Shown: positions 31,441 through 42,602, numbered from the stretch's first letter. The stretch is DNA of 64,000 nt from Semisulcospira habei (GCA_036245525.1 BTPG01000001.1:215809092-215873091); one strand, 5' to 3'. A program made the numbers and translations. Notes: a model not told the origin generated them from the sequence alone.

Positions 31441-31885
31441 CTCGTGTATAACCCGACCGGGCCTCAGTTATTTTGGGGGGCTCTAGAACCGAGGCCCCGA
31501 AGCCAATCGCTGAAAATCAGCGGCGCACTAACTTAGCTGATAAGAAGGTGGTGGGGCACAAGATATGTTGGATCCTTACGCTCTCCGAAGGTCTAAATTG
31601 ACAGTAGGTGTCATCGCGCACACTAGAATCGGAGCGGATACGTTGGCTGGGGCAGGTTCAGTGTTTTCGTCGTGAGACCGGGAGAAATCTCCAATTTTAA
31701 ACACGTGATGCTTGTATTTCCGCCGCAGAGTTGTCTTGGAAAAAGTCTGGTGGTGCCGAATTACTTAGTATTTTTCTTTTCTTCCCGTAAAGAGCTGTCC
31801 AAAGGAGTACAGTGTTTGCAGAAATAAGGCATCAAAGGAATTGTGAACAAGAATTTGACGGCATCTTGCTGTCGAATAACGTAAA
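31441..31885. other. No recognised feature
   Basis: A short weak palindrome (GGGGGGCTCTAGAACCGAGGC region, near 31478) is the only structure seen. Confidence 0.45.
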
Positions 31886-31932
31886 TGTTTTGTTTGTTTG
31901 TTTGTTTGTTTGTTTGTTTATTTATTTGTTTT
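31886..31932. repeat. (TTTG)n microsatellite
   Basis: Seven TTTG units followed by TTTA. Confidence 0.93.
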
Positions 31933-32142
31933 TACCATCATATATGCTAATGACGCGGGATCTATTTATCCGCCCAAATTCTGCAGCTCCTTGTGGACAA
32001 AACTGCGGGAGGCCTGAATTTGTTCACGTCACAGTAGCTGACAGTGGCTTGTGCATTTAATAAAACCTTCTACATGAGTTTATGGTGACATAGGAGCTCC
32101 AGGCAGGTTGCTTCTCTGGTTCCTTCCTTTCTTTTTGTCTAT

Positions 32143-32320
32143 TTAAAAAAATACGGTAGACTTTGAAATGGAGCTGGTCGGAGCGCATTCCGGATCATGC
32201 ACATGATGTTTTTGGCGTGCGGGGCAGAAATTCTGGCAAAGAAGTAACAAGATAAAAATGACGTCACGTCTAGCTACGCAAGCCTTGCTAGAGAACCTCA
32301 TTTTCTTGCGCCAAAGCGCC

Positions 32321-32388
<68 letters not shown>

Positions 32389-32453
32389 TGGTGTGTGTGT
32401 GTGTATGTGTGTGTGTATGTGTGTGTGTATCTGTGTTTGTGTGTGTGTGTATG

Positions 32454-32494
<41 letters not shown>

Positions 32495-32574
32495 GCTTGT
32501 GTGTGTGTGTATGTGTGTGTGTATCTGTGTTTGTGTGTGTGTGTATGTGTGTGTGTGTGTGTTTGTGTGTGTGT

Positions 32575-32648
<74 letters not shown>

Positions 32649-33229
32649 ACAGCGACCAGAGTCCGCGTTCGAGGACGGACAAGCTTGAAATTTTAGGATA
32701 TTGTCCCTAAAAGAATTATGTCGGGACCTTTTTTTGGATTATTTGATTAAGATGCTCATTGGCGAGAAAATGGCCGTTCACAAAATCCGGTTGATCCACA
32801 CTGGAGTCCGAAATTGTTTTTTTTTTATTTTTACTAGATATTTTGCACATAGCTAGATAAAAGGGAGATATTGAATGAGTTCGTTAACCAGCATTGTACC
32901 TCTAGAACATTTGAGGGATAATTAAATATTTTTTTGAAAAGAAATATAATTTTCACGTCTATGGGATTAATTTCACGAATTATATGGGCTAATCTTAAAA
33001 CAATTGAATCTTTTTTACGAAATAAAATCACAATCTTCTCATTAATAATCACATGATATTTCGCATACGGAATTTACATAAGCCTACAGTTTGTCTCGGC
33101 TGTCGGGTACGATTATGTCAATTGTGACCTGTATGCCGTCAAAATCAGACAATTTGCTGCAGCACTTTTTCGGAGTCATTTGTAAAACAGCTAACATAAC
33201 TTTAATTTTTCTTTTACGAAAAAAGGCTA
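32143..33229 (+). mobile_element. Element Y, copy 1, first part (interrupted by a LINE)
   Basis: Starts near AAATACGGTAGACTTTGAAA. It runs through a long TG tract, CATTGGCGAGAAAATGGCCG and GAGATATTGAATGAGTTCG to CTATCTTTTCATT, colinear with the minus-strand copy 42385-40973. No protein-coding capacity is visible. It resumes at 37224 after the LINE. Confidence 0.82.
32322..32643. repeat. (TG)n microsatellite, 320 bp
   Basis: Long TG tract with GA, TATG and TTTG interruptions; a block of about 90 bases (TGTATCTGTGTTTG.. ) occurs twice (32428 and 32520). All Cys/Val-rich frames here are artefacts. Confidence 0.97.
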
Positions 33230-33276
33230 TCTTTTCATTCTCTCTCTCTCTTGGCTTGACTTCGCGAACGAAGATT

Positions 33277-36200
33277 CTATAGGGCTTGCCCACGTCGTCT
33301 GCAGGCATTTTCGTGGCTGCGGAGGCCAATCCGGGACAGGCAGGTACGACCGCAGTGGCTGCAGGGGAAGGTCTGTTCAGGGTTCTGAGTTACGACAGCT
33401 CTGTTTTTTCTTCTGAGCCGCTTGTCCTTAAGGTTAGCTATGCGAGAGTCCTCAAAGGAGACGGCTGCTTTGTGAATGGTGGAGCGCCAGGTGTCACGGT
33501 CCGCAGCAAGCGAAGACCACTGGCGGTGGTCGATTTGGCAGGCACTAAGTGACTTCTTGAGACCGTCTTTGTATCTCTTCTTTGGTGCCCCTCTGTCTCG
33601 GTGTCCAGTGGCGAGCTCGCCGAACAGAGTGATCTTGGGTAGGCGATGATCCTCCATCCTGGAGACGTGCCCCGCCCAGCGAAGCTGTGTCCGCAGCAGC
33701 AAAGCCTCGATGCTCACAGTTTCCGCCTGTTCAAGGACCTCGACGTTGGTGACATAGTCACTCCAGTGAATGCTGAGGATGGTACGCAGGCAGCGCTGGT
33801 GAAAGCGTTCGAGGAGTCGTAGTTGGCTGCGGTAGAGGGCCCAGGACTCGGAACCGTACAGCAGGGTGGTGAGGACGACAGCTCTGTACACGCTGATCTT
33901 GGTGCCTTTTTTCAGCTGTTGATTGTGCCACACCCGCTTGAATAGTCGCCCGAAAGCACTGTTCGCTTTTGCCAGCCTGTTGTCCAGCTCCTTGTCCAGC
34001 TTGGCGTCTGACGTGATGATGCAGCCAAGGTAGGTAAACTGGTGTACAGACTTCAGTTCGGACTCGCCGATGGTGATGTGGGGAGGGCAATGCTCTTCCT
34101 TGGGTGCCGGCTGATGAAGGACCTCTGTCTTTTTCAGACTGACCTCAAGTCCAAAGAGCTGGGCGGCATCTGCGAAGCAGGACGTAATGCGCTGCAAGGC
34201 TCTCTCTGTGTGTGCAACGAGGGCAGCGTCATCAGCAAAGAGCAGCTCACGAATCAGTTGGTCTAGGGTTTTCGTGTGGGCCTGCAGTCGTCTGAGGTTG
34301 AACAGGCTGCCATCGAGACGATACCTGATGTACACTGCGTCGTCGTCGTCGAGGTCCACTGTGGCCTGCTTCAACATCATGCTGAAGAAGATGGTGAAGA
34401 GGGTCGGTGCCAGCACGCAGCCTTGCTTCACGCCGTTGCGAATGGGGAATGGTTCTGAGAGGTCACTGTTTAGTCTGACCTGGCCTTGCTGGTCCTCGTG
34501 GAGCTGGACGATCATGTTGAGGAACTTTGGGGGACAGCCTAGTCGCTCCAGGATCTGCCACATACCTTGCCTGCTCACAGTGTCAAACGCTTTTGTTAGG
34601 TCGACAAACGTTACGTACAGCCCTTTGTTCTGCTCGCGGCACTTCTCCTGAAGCTGTCTCAGCACAAAGACCATGTCGGTGGTACTCCTGTTGGCTCTGA
34701 AGCCACACTGGCCCTCTGGGAGGTGGTCTTCAGCGATGGCAGGTACCAGCCGATTCAGGAGCAACCTTGCGAGAATTTTCCCGGCAATGGACAGCAGGGT
34801 AATTCCACGATAATTAGAGCAGGCAGACTTCTCTCCTTTGTTCATGTACAGGGTGATGATGACTGCATCACGGAGATCCTTTGGTAGTGTTCCTTTTTCC
34901 CCAGCAGCAGAGAAAGAGGTCGTGGAGCTTGTTGTGCAGTGCTGGGCCTCCATGTTTCCAGATCTCTGGCGGGATTCCGTCAATGCCTGCTGCTTTGCCA
35001 CTCTTGAGCTGGTGGATGGCTGTGAGGGTCTCTTCGGCGGTGGGCGGTTCGTCCAATTCAACCTTTAGTGGAAGGTGTGGGATTTGGAGGATGACTGTTT
35101 CTTGAACAGTGCGCTCAGCGCCGAAGAGGTCCTGAAAGTATTCCGACCAGCGGTTCAAGATGGAGGTATTATCTGTGAGGAGTGCCTGTCCATCAGCGCT
35201 TCGCAGGGGACTTTGTACCAGGTGCCTAGGGCCATACACTGCTTTTAGTGCTTCGTAGAAGCCCCTGTAGTCACCGTTGTCAGCGCAGAGCTGGGTCCTC
35301 TGTGCGAGTCTGGACCACCACTCGTTCTGGAGCTCTCTAAGCTTGAGCTGGAGACTGCTGCAGATGAGGCGGAAGGCAGACTTCTTCACAGGGCAGGAAG
35401 GCTGGGCTAGGTGGGCCTGGTGGGCGGCTCTTTTTTTTTGCTAGAAGTTCCTGGATCGCTACGTCGTTTTCGTCAAACCAGTCTTTGTTCCTCTTTCTAG
35501 CAAAGCCCAAGACTTCCACAGAAGATTTTACAATAGCAGTTTTCAGTTGTTCCCAGAGTGTTTCAGGGGAGGAGTCTGCTGGATCAACTGTGTCTTTGAG
35601 CATGCGCTGTAAATCGGCCTGAAGGGCAGCTTTCTTGTCGTCACGCTGAAGGCTGGCAACATCAAGCTTTTTCTTGGGGGGGGGGGGGGGCCCTTTCTTG
35701 GGTTTCAGCTTGAGGCGGAGCCTGAGTTTGCAGCGAACAAGGCGGTGGTCAGTGTGGCACTCTGCGCTGGGCATCACTCTGGTGAGAAGGACGTCACTGC
35801 GGTCCCTCTGACGCACTAGGACATAGTCGATAAGGTGCCAGTGCTTGGAGCGAGGATGCATCCAGGTGGTCTTTCGACTGTCCTTTTGCTGGAAAGTAGT
35901 GTTGGTGATGACAAGTTGCTGCTCTGCACAGAGCTCCAACAGTAAGCGACCATTGTCATTGCAGTTCCCAACGCCATGCTTGCCGAGGACTCCTTTCCAG
36001 GCTTCAGAGTCTTGGCCCACTCTGGCGTTGAAGTCGCCAAGGATGATGACTTTGTCGTCTGCAGGGGTGCTCTGCAGGAGGCTGCGCAGGTCAGAGTAGA
36101 ACTTGTCTTTTTCTGCAGGCTCTGCCAGGAGGGTTGGGGAGTACACACTGAGAAGGGTGACGTATTGCTAGTGTCTCAGTGGGAGGCGCATGGACATGAT

Positions 36201-36512
36201 GCGGTCGGAGTGACCCGTTGGTAGGTTTTCCAACTTAGTCGCAATGTGGGTCTTCACCATGAAGCCCACGCCTGAGAGCCGTCTTTCTGATGCAGGCCTG
36301 CCTGACCAGTAGAGGGTGTAGCCAGCGCCAAGTTCTTGGAGGCTGCCTTCCTCCGGGAGGCGTACTTCGCTGAGCGCGGCGATGTCGATGTTTAACCTCC
36401 GCAATTCATGGGCAATGAGGGCGGAGCGACGTTCAGGGCGTCCGCTGTCTGCTATGTCGAGCATGGTTCGGATGTTCCAGCATGCTACGTTGAGTCCGGT
36501 CGTGGTCGTCAT
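33277..36512 (-). pseudogene. Endonuclease-reverse transcriptase of the zinc-finger LINE, copy 2
   Basis: The encoded enzyme would nick target DNA and copy element RNA. From 36512 the endonuclease begins with LNVACWNIRTML, then AALSEVRLPEEG (catalytic Glu), VIILGDFNARVG and SAECHTDHRLV. The polymerase carries GITLLSIAGKILARLL, VDLTKAFDTVSR, GVKQGCVLAPTLF and the catalytic LLFADDAALVA. It is followed by RWAGHVSRMEDHRLPK and a C-terminal C-x2-C-x12-H-x3-C zinc finger ending about 10 residues before the stop. Three lesions are visible: a TAG at 36168-36170 where copy 1 has a glutamine codon, a frameshift in the A run near 35432, and one near 34895 beside T and C runs. The last two may be sequencing errors; the stop is not in a run. 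Start at 36512 is the first methionine before the endonuclease. Confidence 0.92.
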
Positions 36513-36874
36513 GAGAGTGGATCCATTGTTTTTTCTTGTTTTCTGACCGCATGAGAAGATGCCCGTTGACCGCGGCTAGCCAACTGGGTTACGAGGGGAT
36601 GAGCTTTGGTTAGGCCACCTTTTCTAGGCCCCTCTCCGTGTGGAGCAAGCAGTGCTGTCCCTAGAGAAGGCTGCTTGGTCGTTCAGGGTGTGCCGAGTGA
36701 CGTTGTCATCCCCATGTCAACATCAGGCGACCAATATCCTGAACCGCCTGCATGCAGGTTTGAGACTGCGGCTTCCAGTGACATCTTTCACCTGCCGTTT
36801 TGCCCCTTGCCCATCGCTACAGGACTTGGAAAGTTCAGTGTCATAGTCCGTGGGCGTTTCCTAAAGCCTGCGCG

Positions 36875-37210
36875 GTGGAGCTTTTTGGTGGAGTGCAGTG
36901 TGCGCAGTACTGGCCCCACCCTTTAAACCCTTGGTTTGTATGCCACGGCCTAGCAAGCTGGGACGGTGGCATCGAGGTCCTCGGGTCGTAGGTTTTATAT
37001 CAGACTGTCCTTGTCTTAGTCTCTGGCTCAAAAGCCTTCCCCGGAGACACGGGGGCTTTGATGTCAGGGGTTTCCTCCCTTAGCCTTTCCGCAGCAAAGC
37101 GGCCAAGCCTGCAAGGCAGCAGGGGACTCGTGGGGGCCGGGGTCGTCTATGTCCCGTGCAGTTGTGAACATCTGCCCACTGCCCAGACGGTGACACTTAC
37201 CAGAGGAGAA
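36875..37210 (-). repeat. SINE body forming the 5' leader of the LINE
   Basis: Matches 3410-3745 with roughly seven differences in 336 bases, from GTGGAGCTTTTTGGTGGAG to CTTACCAGAGGAGAA. The tRNA-like head of the SINE is absent here. Confidence 0.88.
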
Positions 37211-37223
37211 GTGTCTTTTCATT

Positions 37224-38260
37224 AATACCTAATCATTTTTCATAAACAGTGTTCGCATAAGCCTGCTATTTGTCCCGGCCCTGGGGTGGGATTAGGTCAA
37301 ATTGTAACCTGTAAGCTCTAGGCATGAACATTAGCAAGAAAATTGCAAAGTTGATCCTCTGATACGTCAAATGTTAGTACTGATATGATGACGTGTAACA
37401 TCGAGTCGTCACTATGAACACGGCGTCGTGGGCCGGACTAATGATGCCATGACGTGAAGCTTGAAGTGACATCATTTCGCTACTCGTGCTATTCTTCTTC
37501 TTCAGAATAGCTATGCTGCGCCAGACCACAGAGCTTACGAAAGCAGGAATCGCCGTGTGTCCGACTTTACTTATGTGTGCCAGTGTGTGTGGATCAGAGG
37601 GTGAATCAAGGAATCAATGAAACTATTTTACAACGGTTAAAGCATTGACATCGACATTGACACAGCCATTTTACAAACCTGCCTTTGCTAACAACTACAA
37701 GACTATCTACACGTGCACATACATATAAGTAAAACATAATACTTGCAAACAATTGGCAACACTGTTCACATAGGCAGTAGTTCAAATGATAAATGCAAAA
37801 GATAACAGGCTTAATTGCGAATAAATTGGACCCAGCATAGAAAGAGCATATTACGAGTGATCCACGAAATACTTGCAGAGACTCTTTTTACAACAGGCTA
37901 GTGAGGAGGGGGATTTTACATGGTCGGGAAGCGCATTCCAGATATGTGTCCCTGAGAAGGATAAGCTGGTTTTATATAGGATAGGTTAGATTAGAAGGAG
38001 ATGGATTCCTGTCGCTACACGAGCCCATTCAGAGCGTTAAAATGGCGGGAAGCGCCGTGTGTCCGTCTTTATTTGTGTGCGCCGACGTGTGTGTTGATCA
38101 GAGGTTGGCTTAGAGAGGAGGGAAATGGATCAGCATAATAGGCCTAAAAATATGAACAACTCTGAATGTTCCTTAAAGATAAACGCATAATTATGAGCTC
38201 CAAACAACACGGTAGACCTTTTTTGATGAAATCCTCATCTTGTTTAATATTTCTGTCGTT
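37224..38260 (+). mobile_element. Element Y, copy 1, second part
   Basis: Continues element Y after the LINE: CAGTGTTCGCATAAGCCTGC, GCCATGACGTGAAGCTTGAA, GCCGTGTGTCCGACTTTACT. From about 37620 to 38030 it holds sequence not found in the other copies, which looks like a further insertion, and then the repeated Y end near 38045-38240. Confidence 0.72.
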
Positions 38261-38327
38261 TAGCGCCGCGCTACCACTCCTACGCGTTTTGTTTTTAACA
38301 TACGGCAGGGACTCGAAGCGCTGTTCT

Positions 38328-38541
38328 TTGGTATGTGCTTGGTATGTGCTTGGTATGCGCTTGGTATGCGCTTGGTATGTGCTTGGTATGTGCTTGGTAT
38401 GCGCTTGGTATGTGCTTGGTATGCGCTTGGTATGCGCTTGGTATGTGCTTGGTACGCGCTTGGTATGCGCTTGGTATGTGCTTGGTATGCGCTTGGTATG
38501 CGCTTGGTATGTGCTTGGTATGTGCTTGGTATGTGCTTGGT
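38328..38541. repeat. 11-bp minisatellite, about 19 copies
   Basis: Units TATGTGCTTGG and TATGCGCTTGG. The paralogous segment near 39211 has a single unit between the same flanks (GCGCTGTTC.. and TCTAC..), so this array is a recent expansion from one unit. Confidence 0.96.
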
Positions 38542-38966
38542 CTACAAGCTACTGCCACAGTAGGCACAAGAAGCCATTACACACATACACACACGTACTA
38601 TGGAAAACAACAGACAATCGGATGTACTTAAAAACGTATTATCTTGTTTGTCGTCTGCTCTTTCAATTCCTCAAGCACGAGCTGATTTTCATTTTCACTC
38701 GCGTTACTATTGTTAGACTGAGGCTCACGTGACCGGTCTCATGATTTCACCTAAAGTGATAGCCACCGCAAATTTACAAAACCAAGATGGCGTCCGGTCC
38801 CGAGTGGGTCGATTCAAATTCAAGCGTCAAACGGTGACGCTTTGCTTCAAAGTTGCGACGTACTTTCAGGTAGCAGAACAACTTTGGACACAGTATAGCA
38901 TTAATATTAAGCCTTATTTTCTTCCTCCTTTGTCAGGTATTTGTCTGCCACCACTCCTACCCGTTT

Positions 38967-39180
38967 TTAACTCATTCTACCCCAAGACCGAAATCCTCCA
39001 ATGTTGCCGTTGTCCTCTGAAGACTGCATTGCAGTGCAGGACACAGATCGACCATGATAGTTCAAGGGTGATGCCAGAATAGCTTGGCGCCCATAGGCGC
39101 CAAGCTATTCTGGCATCACCCTTGAACTATCATGGTCGATCCTTATCTTGCTGTGGTGTGTCTGCGGGAGAAGGAGTTAA
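38967..39180 (-). mobile_element. Family-B MITE with visible empty site
   Basis: TTAA at 38967-38970 and 39177-39180 bound a 206-bp element. The paralogous segment at 38263-38330 has the same flanks (CCACTCCTAC and CATACGGCAGGGACT) joined by one TTAA (38295-38298). This demonstrates insertion with TTAA duplication. The central hairpin (39046-39141) has perfectly complementary 46-base arms. No transposase is encoded. Confidence 0.93.
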
Positions 39181-39691
39181 CATAGCAGGGACTGCAAGCG
39201 CTGTTCCTTGGTATGCGCTTGGTCTACGAGCCGGCTCGTGTAGCGACAGGAATGCTGAATTAGAAGAATAGCACGAGCAGCAAAATGACGTCACTATAAG
39301 CTTCATGTCATGGCATCCCTAGTCCTACGACTCCGTGTGACGAATTTTTCATGTTTCCCGTCACTCATCCGAAAGGCACGCAGCCTCTTTCAGGGCTGAA
39401 TGTTTTGTTTCAGACAGCCACTTCCAGGGCTGAGTGTTTGATGGGAGGATATAGTGCCTCCAAAACTTGAAAAAATGAATTAATTCTTATTGAAAAGGTT
39501 TATAAGGTACAACACTGGAGTACATACTCATTAAATATCTCCTTATAATCTAGCTGTGTGCAAAGTATGTAGTAAGAATAACAATCACGATGAGAATTTC
39601 ATCCCAAAGTCTACCGTATTGTTTGGAGCTCACATGCAACATTCAGAGTTGTTCATATTTTAAGGCTTATTATGCTGATCCATTTCCCTCC

Positions 39692-39753
39692 TCCCGCCGC
39701 GTGAGATGGCCTTAGTTGCCTGCTCGGCGTTAAACCCAAATAACTAACTAACA
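39692..39753 (+). mobile_element. Very short (AACT)n-tailed retroposon, copy 2 (62 bp)
   Basis: Exactly flanked by the 11-bp direct repeat ATTTCCCTCCT (39681-39691 and 39754-39764). It reads CCCGCCGCGTGAGATGGCCT at the start and AACTAACTAACAA at the end. Other Y copies lack it, giving an empty site. Confidence 0.82.
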
Positions 39754-40150
39754 AATTTCCCTCCTCTCTAAGCCAACCTATGATCAACACACACGTCCGC
39801 GCACACAAATAAAGACGGACACACGGCGCTTCCCGCCATTAGTACGCTCTGTGGGCTCGTGTAGCGACAGGAATCCATCTCCTTCTACTCTAACCAACCC
39901 TCTGATCCACACACACTGGCACACAGAAATAAAGACGGACACACGGCAATTCCTGCCATTCGTAAGCTCTGAGGTCTGGCGTAGCATACTGTTCTGAAGA
40001 AGAAGAATAGCTCAAGCAGCGAAATGACGTCACTTCAAGCTTCACGTCATGGCATCATTAGTCCTACGACGCCGTGTTTATAGTGAGAACTCGATGTTAT
40101 ACGTCACTCATCGCATGCAGTACTAACATTTACGTAACATTTTGCAGTTT

Positions 40151-40566
40151 TCTTGCTGATTTTCACACCTAGGGCTTACAGGTGACACTTTGACCTAAAG
40201 TGTCTTGCTGATTTTCACACCTAGGGCTTACAGGTGACACTTTGACCTAAAGTGTCTTGCTGATTTTCACACCTAGGGCTTACAGGTGACACTTTGACCT
40301 AAAGTGTCTTGCTAATTTTCACACCTAGGGCTTACAGGTGACACTTTGACCTAAAGTGTCTTGCTGATTTTCACACCTAGGGCTTACAGGTGACACTTTG
40401 ACCTAAAGTGTCTTGCTGATTTTCACACCTAGGGCTTACAGGTGACACTTTGACCTAAAGTGTCTTGCTGATTTTCACACCTAGGGCTTACAGGTGACAC
40501 GTTGACCTAAAGTGTCTTGCTGATTTTCACACCTAGGGCTTACAGGTGACACTTTGACCTAAAGTG
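40151..40566. repeat. 52-bp minisatellite, eight copies
   Basis: Unit contains ACACCTAGGGCTTACAGGTG and ACACTTTGACCTAAAGTGTC. A single related unit is present in copy 3 of element Y (41370-41405), so the array grew from an internal Y segment. ACACTTTGACCTAAAGTGT is itself an inverted repeat. Confidence 0.95.
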
Positions 40567-40687
40567 GCCATTTTCTCGCCAATGAGCGTCTTAATCAAAA
40601 AATAAAAAAACTACCACGAGATTATTCTTTTGGAGACAATATACAATTTCAAGCTTGTTCGTCCTCAAATGCGTGCTATAGTCGTTG

Positions 40688-40688
<1 letters not shown>

Positions 40689-40782
<94 letters not shown>

Positions 40783-40784
40783 TA
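40689..40784. repeat. (CA)n microsatellite in element Y
   Basis: CA tract ending CATACATA, at the same relative site as in the other Y copies. Confidence 0.97.
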
Positions 40785-41630
40785 CGGCGCTTTGGCTCCA
40801 AAAAGGCGTTATCTAACAAGATTTGCGTAACTAGAAGTGACGTCATTTTTATCTTGTTACTTCTTTGGCAGAATTTTGGCCCCGCACTCGAAAATCGCCA
40901 AGCGCATTCTCTGGAATACGTTCCGACCAGCCCCATTTCAAAGTCGATCGTATTTTCAATACGGTAGACAAAAAGATGAGGATTTCATCCCAAAGACTAC
41001 CGTATTGTTTGGCGCTAACATGCGTTATTTTTTAGAAACATTCAGAGTTGTTCAGATTTTTAGGCTTATTATGCTGATCCATTTCCCTTCTCTCTAAGCC
41101 AAACTCTAAACAACACTCAACTGGCGCACAAATAAAGACGGACACACGGCGATTCTCGCCATTCGTACGCTCTGTGGTCTGGAGTAGCATAGCTATTCTG
41201 AAGAAGATTAGCACAAGCAGCGAAATGACGTCACTTCAAGCTTCACGTCATGGCATCATTTGTCCGGCCCACGACGCCGTGTGCATAGTGACGACTCGGT
41301 GTTATACGTCACTCATCGCAGTACTAACATTTGACGTGTCGGAATCAACTTTGCAATTTTCTTGCTAATTTTCACGCCTAGGGCTTAGAGGTCACAATTT
41401 GACCTAATCCTACCCCAGGGCCGGGAGAAACAGCAGGCTTATGCAAACACTGTTTAAGAAAAATGATGCGCGTATTAATGAGAAGATAGCTTTTTTTCGT
41501 AAAGGAAAAATTAAAATTATGTTAGATATATTACAAATGACTCTAAAAAAAGTGGTGCAGAAAACTGTCTGATTTTCACACCTAGGCGTACAGGTCACAA
41601 TTGACCTAATCGTAGCCGACATCTGAGACA

Positions 41631-41681
41631 AGTTAGTTAGTTATTTGGGTTTAACGCCGAACAGACAACTAAGACCACAAC
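41631..41681 (-). mobile_element. Very short (AACT)n-tailed retroposon, copy 3
   Basis: TTAGTTAGTTATTTGGGTTT then AACGCCGAACAGACAACTAA. Element Y copy 1 near 33085 reads straight through this point (AAGCCTACAGTTTGTCTCGG), giving an empty site. Confidence 0.72.
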
Positions 41682-42115
41682 TGTAGGCGTATGTAAATAC
41701 CGTATACGAAACATTATGCGATTATTAATGAGCAGATTGGGGGGAGGGGGTTTGTAAAAAAAAACCGATTCAATTGTTTTAAGATTAACTCATATAATTT
41801 GTGAAATAATCCCAAAAACGTCAAAATATATTTTTTCAAAAATATTTAATTATCATTCAAAAAGTTGTAGAGGTACAATGTTAAGGAACTCATTCAATAT
41901 GTCCCTTTTATCTAGCTATACGCAAAATATCTAGTAAAAATAAGAAATAATTAAGGACTCTAGTGTTGATCAACCGGTTTTTGTGAAACGTCCATTTTCT
42001 CGCCAATGGGCATCTTAATCAAAACATCGAAAAAAATGTCCCGAGATAATTCTTTTAGGGACAATATCCTACAATTTTAAGCTTGTCCGTCCTCAAACGC
42101 GGGCTCTAGTCGCTG

Positions 42116-42116
<1 letters not shown>

Positions 42117-42194
<78 letters not shown>
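42117..42194. repeat. (CA)39 microsatellite in element Y
   Basis: Pure CA tract. Confidence 0.97.
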
Positions 42195-42196
<2 letters not shown>

Positions 42197-42388
42197 CAGC
42201 GCTTTGGCGCCAAAAAAAGACGTTCTCTAGCAAGGTTTGCGTAGCTAGACGTGACGTCATTTTTATCGTGTTACTTCTTCGCGAAATGTTCTGCCTCGCA
42301 CGCCAAAACGTCATGTGGATGCTCCGGACTGCGCTCCGACCAGCCCCATTTCCAAGTATACAGTATTTTCAATACGGTAGACAAAAAG

Positions 42389-42440
42389 GTCTAAGCACCT
42401 ATTCTTTTATTATTTGAAAATAAAAGTTCATTTCATTGTT
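42389..42440 (+). mobile_element. CR1 3' tail fragment
   Basis: CACCTATTCTTTTATTATTT and GAAAATAAAAGTTCATTTCA match the CR1 end at 49453-49492. Only the last 50 bases are present, as expected for an extreme 5' truncation. Confidence 0.7.
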
Positions 42441-42509
42441 TTCATCTCTATATAATACAGTTTAAAGCTCAGTTGCAGTTTTCTCTATCACACAGACAAA
42501 GCAGCGAGC

Positions 42510-42527
42510 GCGCGCACATACGCACAC

Positions 42528-42602
<75 letters not shown>

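Larger units (their letters stand above)
33240..37213 (-). mobile_element. Zinc-finger LINE, copy 2, near full length with target-site duplication
   Basis: The 10-bp repeat TCTTTTCATT flanks it (33230-33239 and 37214-37223), and the empty site CTATCTTCTCATTAATACG is seen, on the minus strand, in another Y copy near 41480. The minus-strand 3' end is a short GA repeat. The 5' leader is about 700 bp; its first 335 bp (37210-36875) are the body of the SINE at 3408-3826, in the same orientation. As the TSD encloses both, leader and LINE arrived together. Confidence 0.88.
39590..40972 (-). mobile_element. Element Y, copy 2
   Basis: Colinear with copy 3 but with its central part replaced by the 52-bp array. 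Holds a CA tract at the family's usual place, a 62-bp insertion (39692-39753), and a partial duplication of the GCCGTGTGTCC end (39800-39960). Confidence 0.72.
40973..42385 (-). mobile_element. Element Y, copy 3 (most complete)
   Basis: About 1.4 kb on the minus strand, from CTTTTTGTCTACCGTATTG to GTCTTTGGGATGAAATCCTC. It directly joins copy 2 in the same orientation. GTCTACCGTATT at the start and AATACGGTAGTC near the end are inverted, which may be terminal repeats. No open frame suggests a protein, so it may be a non-autonomous element; class unknown. Confidence 0.75.

Noticed and set aside
32258..32710. Cys/Val-rich and His/Thr-rich open frames in TG/CA tracts
   Set aside because: Low-complexity artefacts; equivalent frames occur at every dinucleotide tract in the window.
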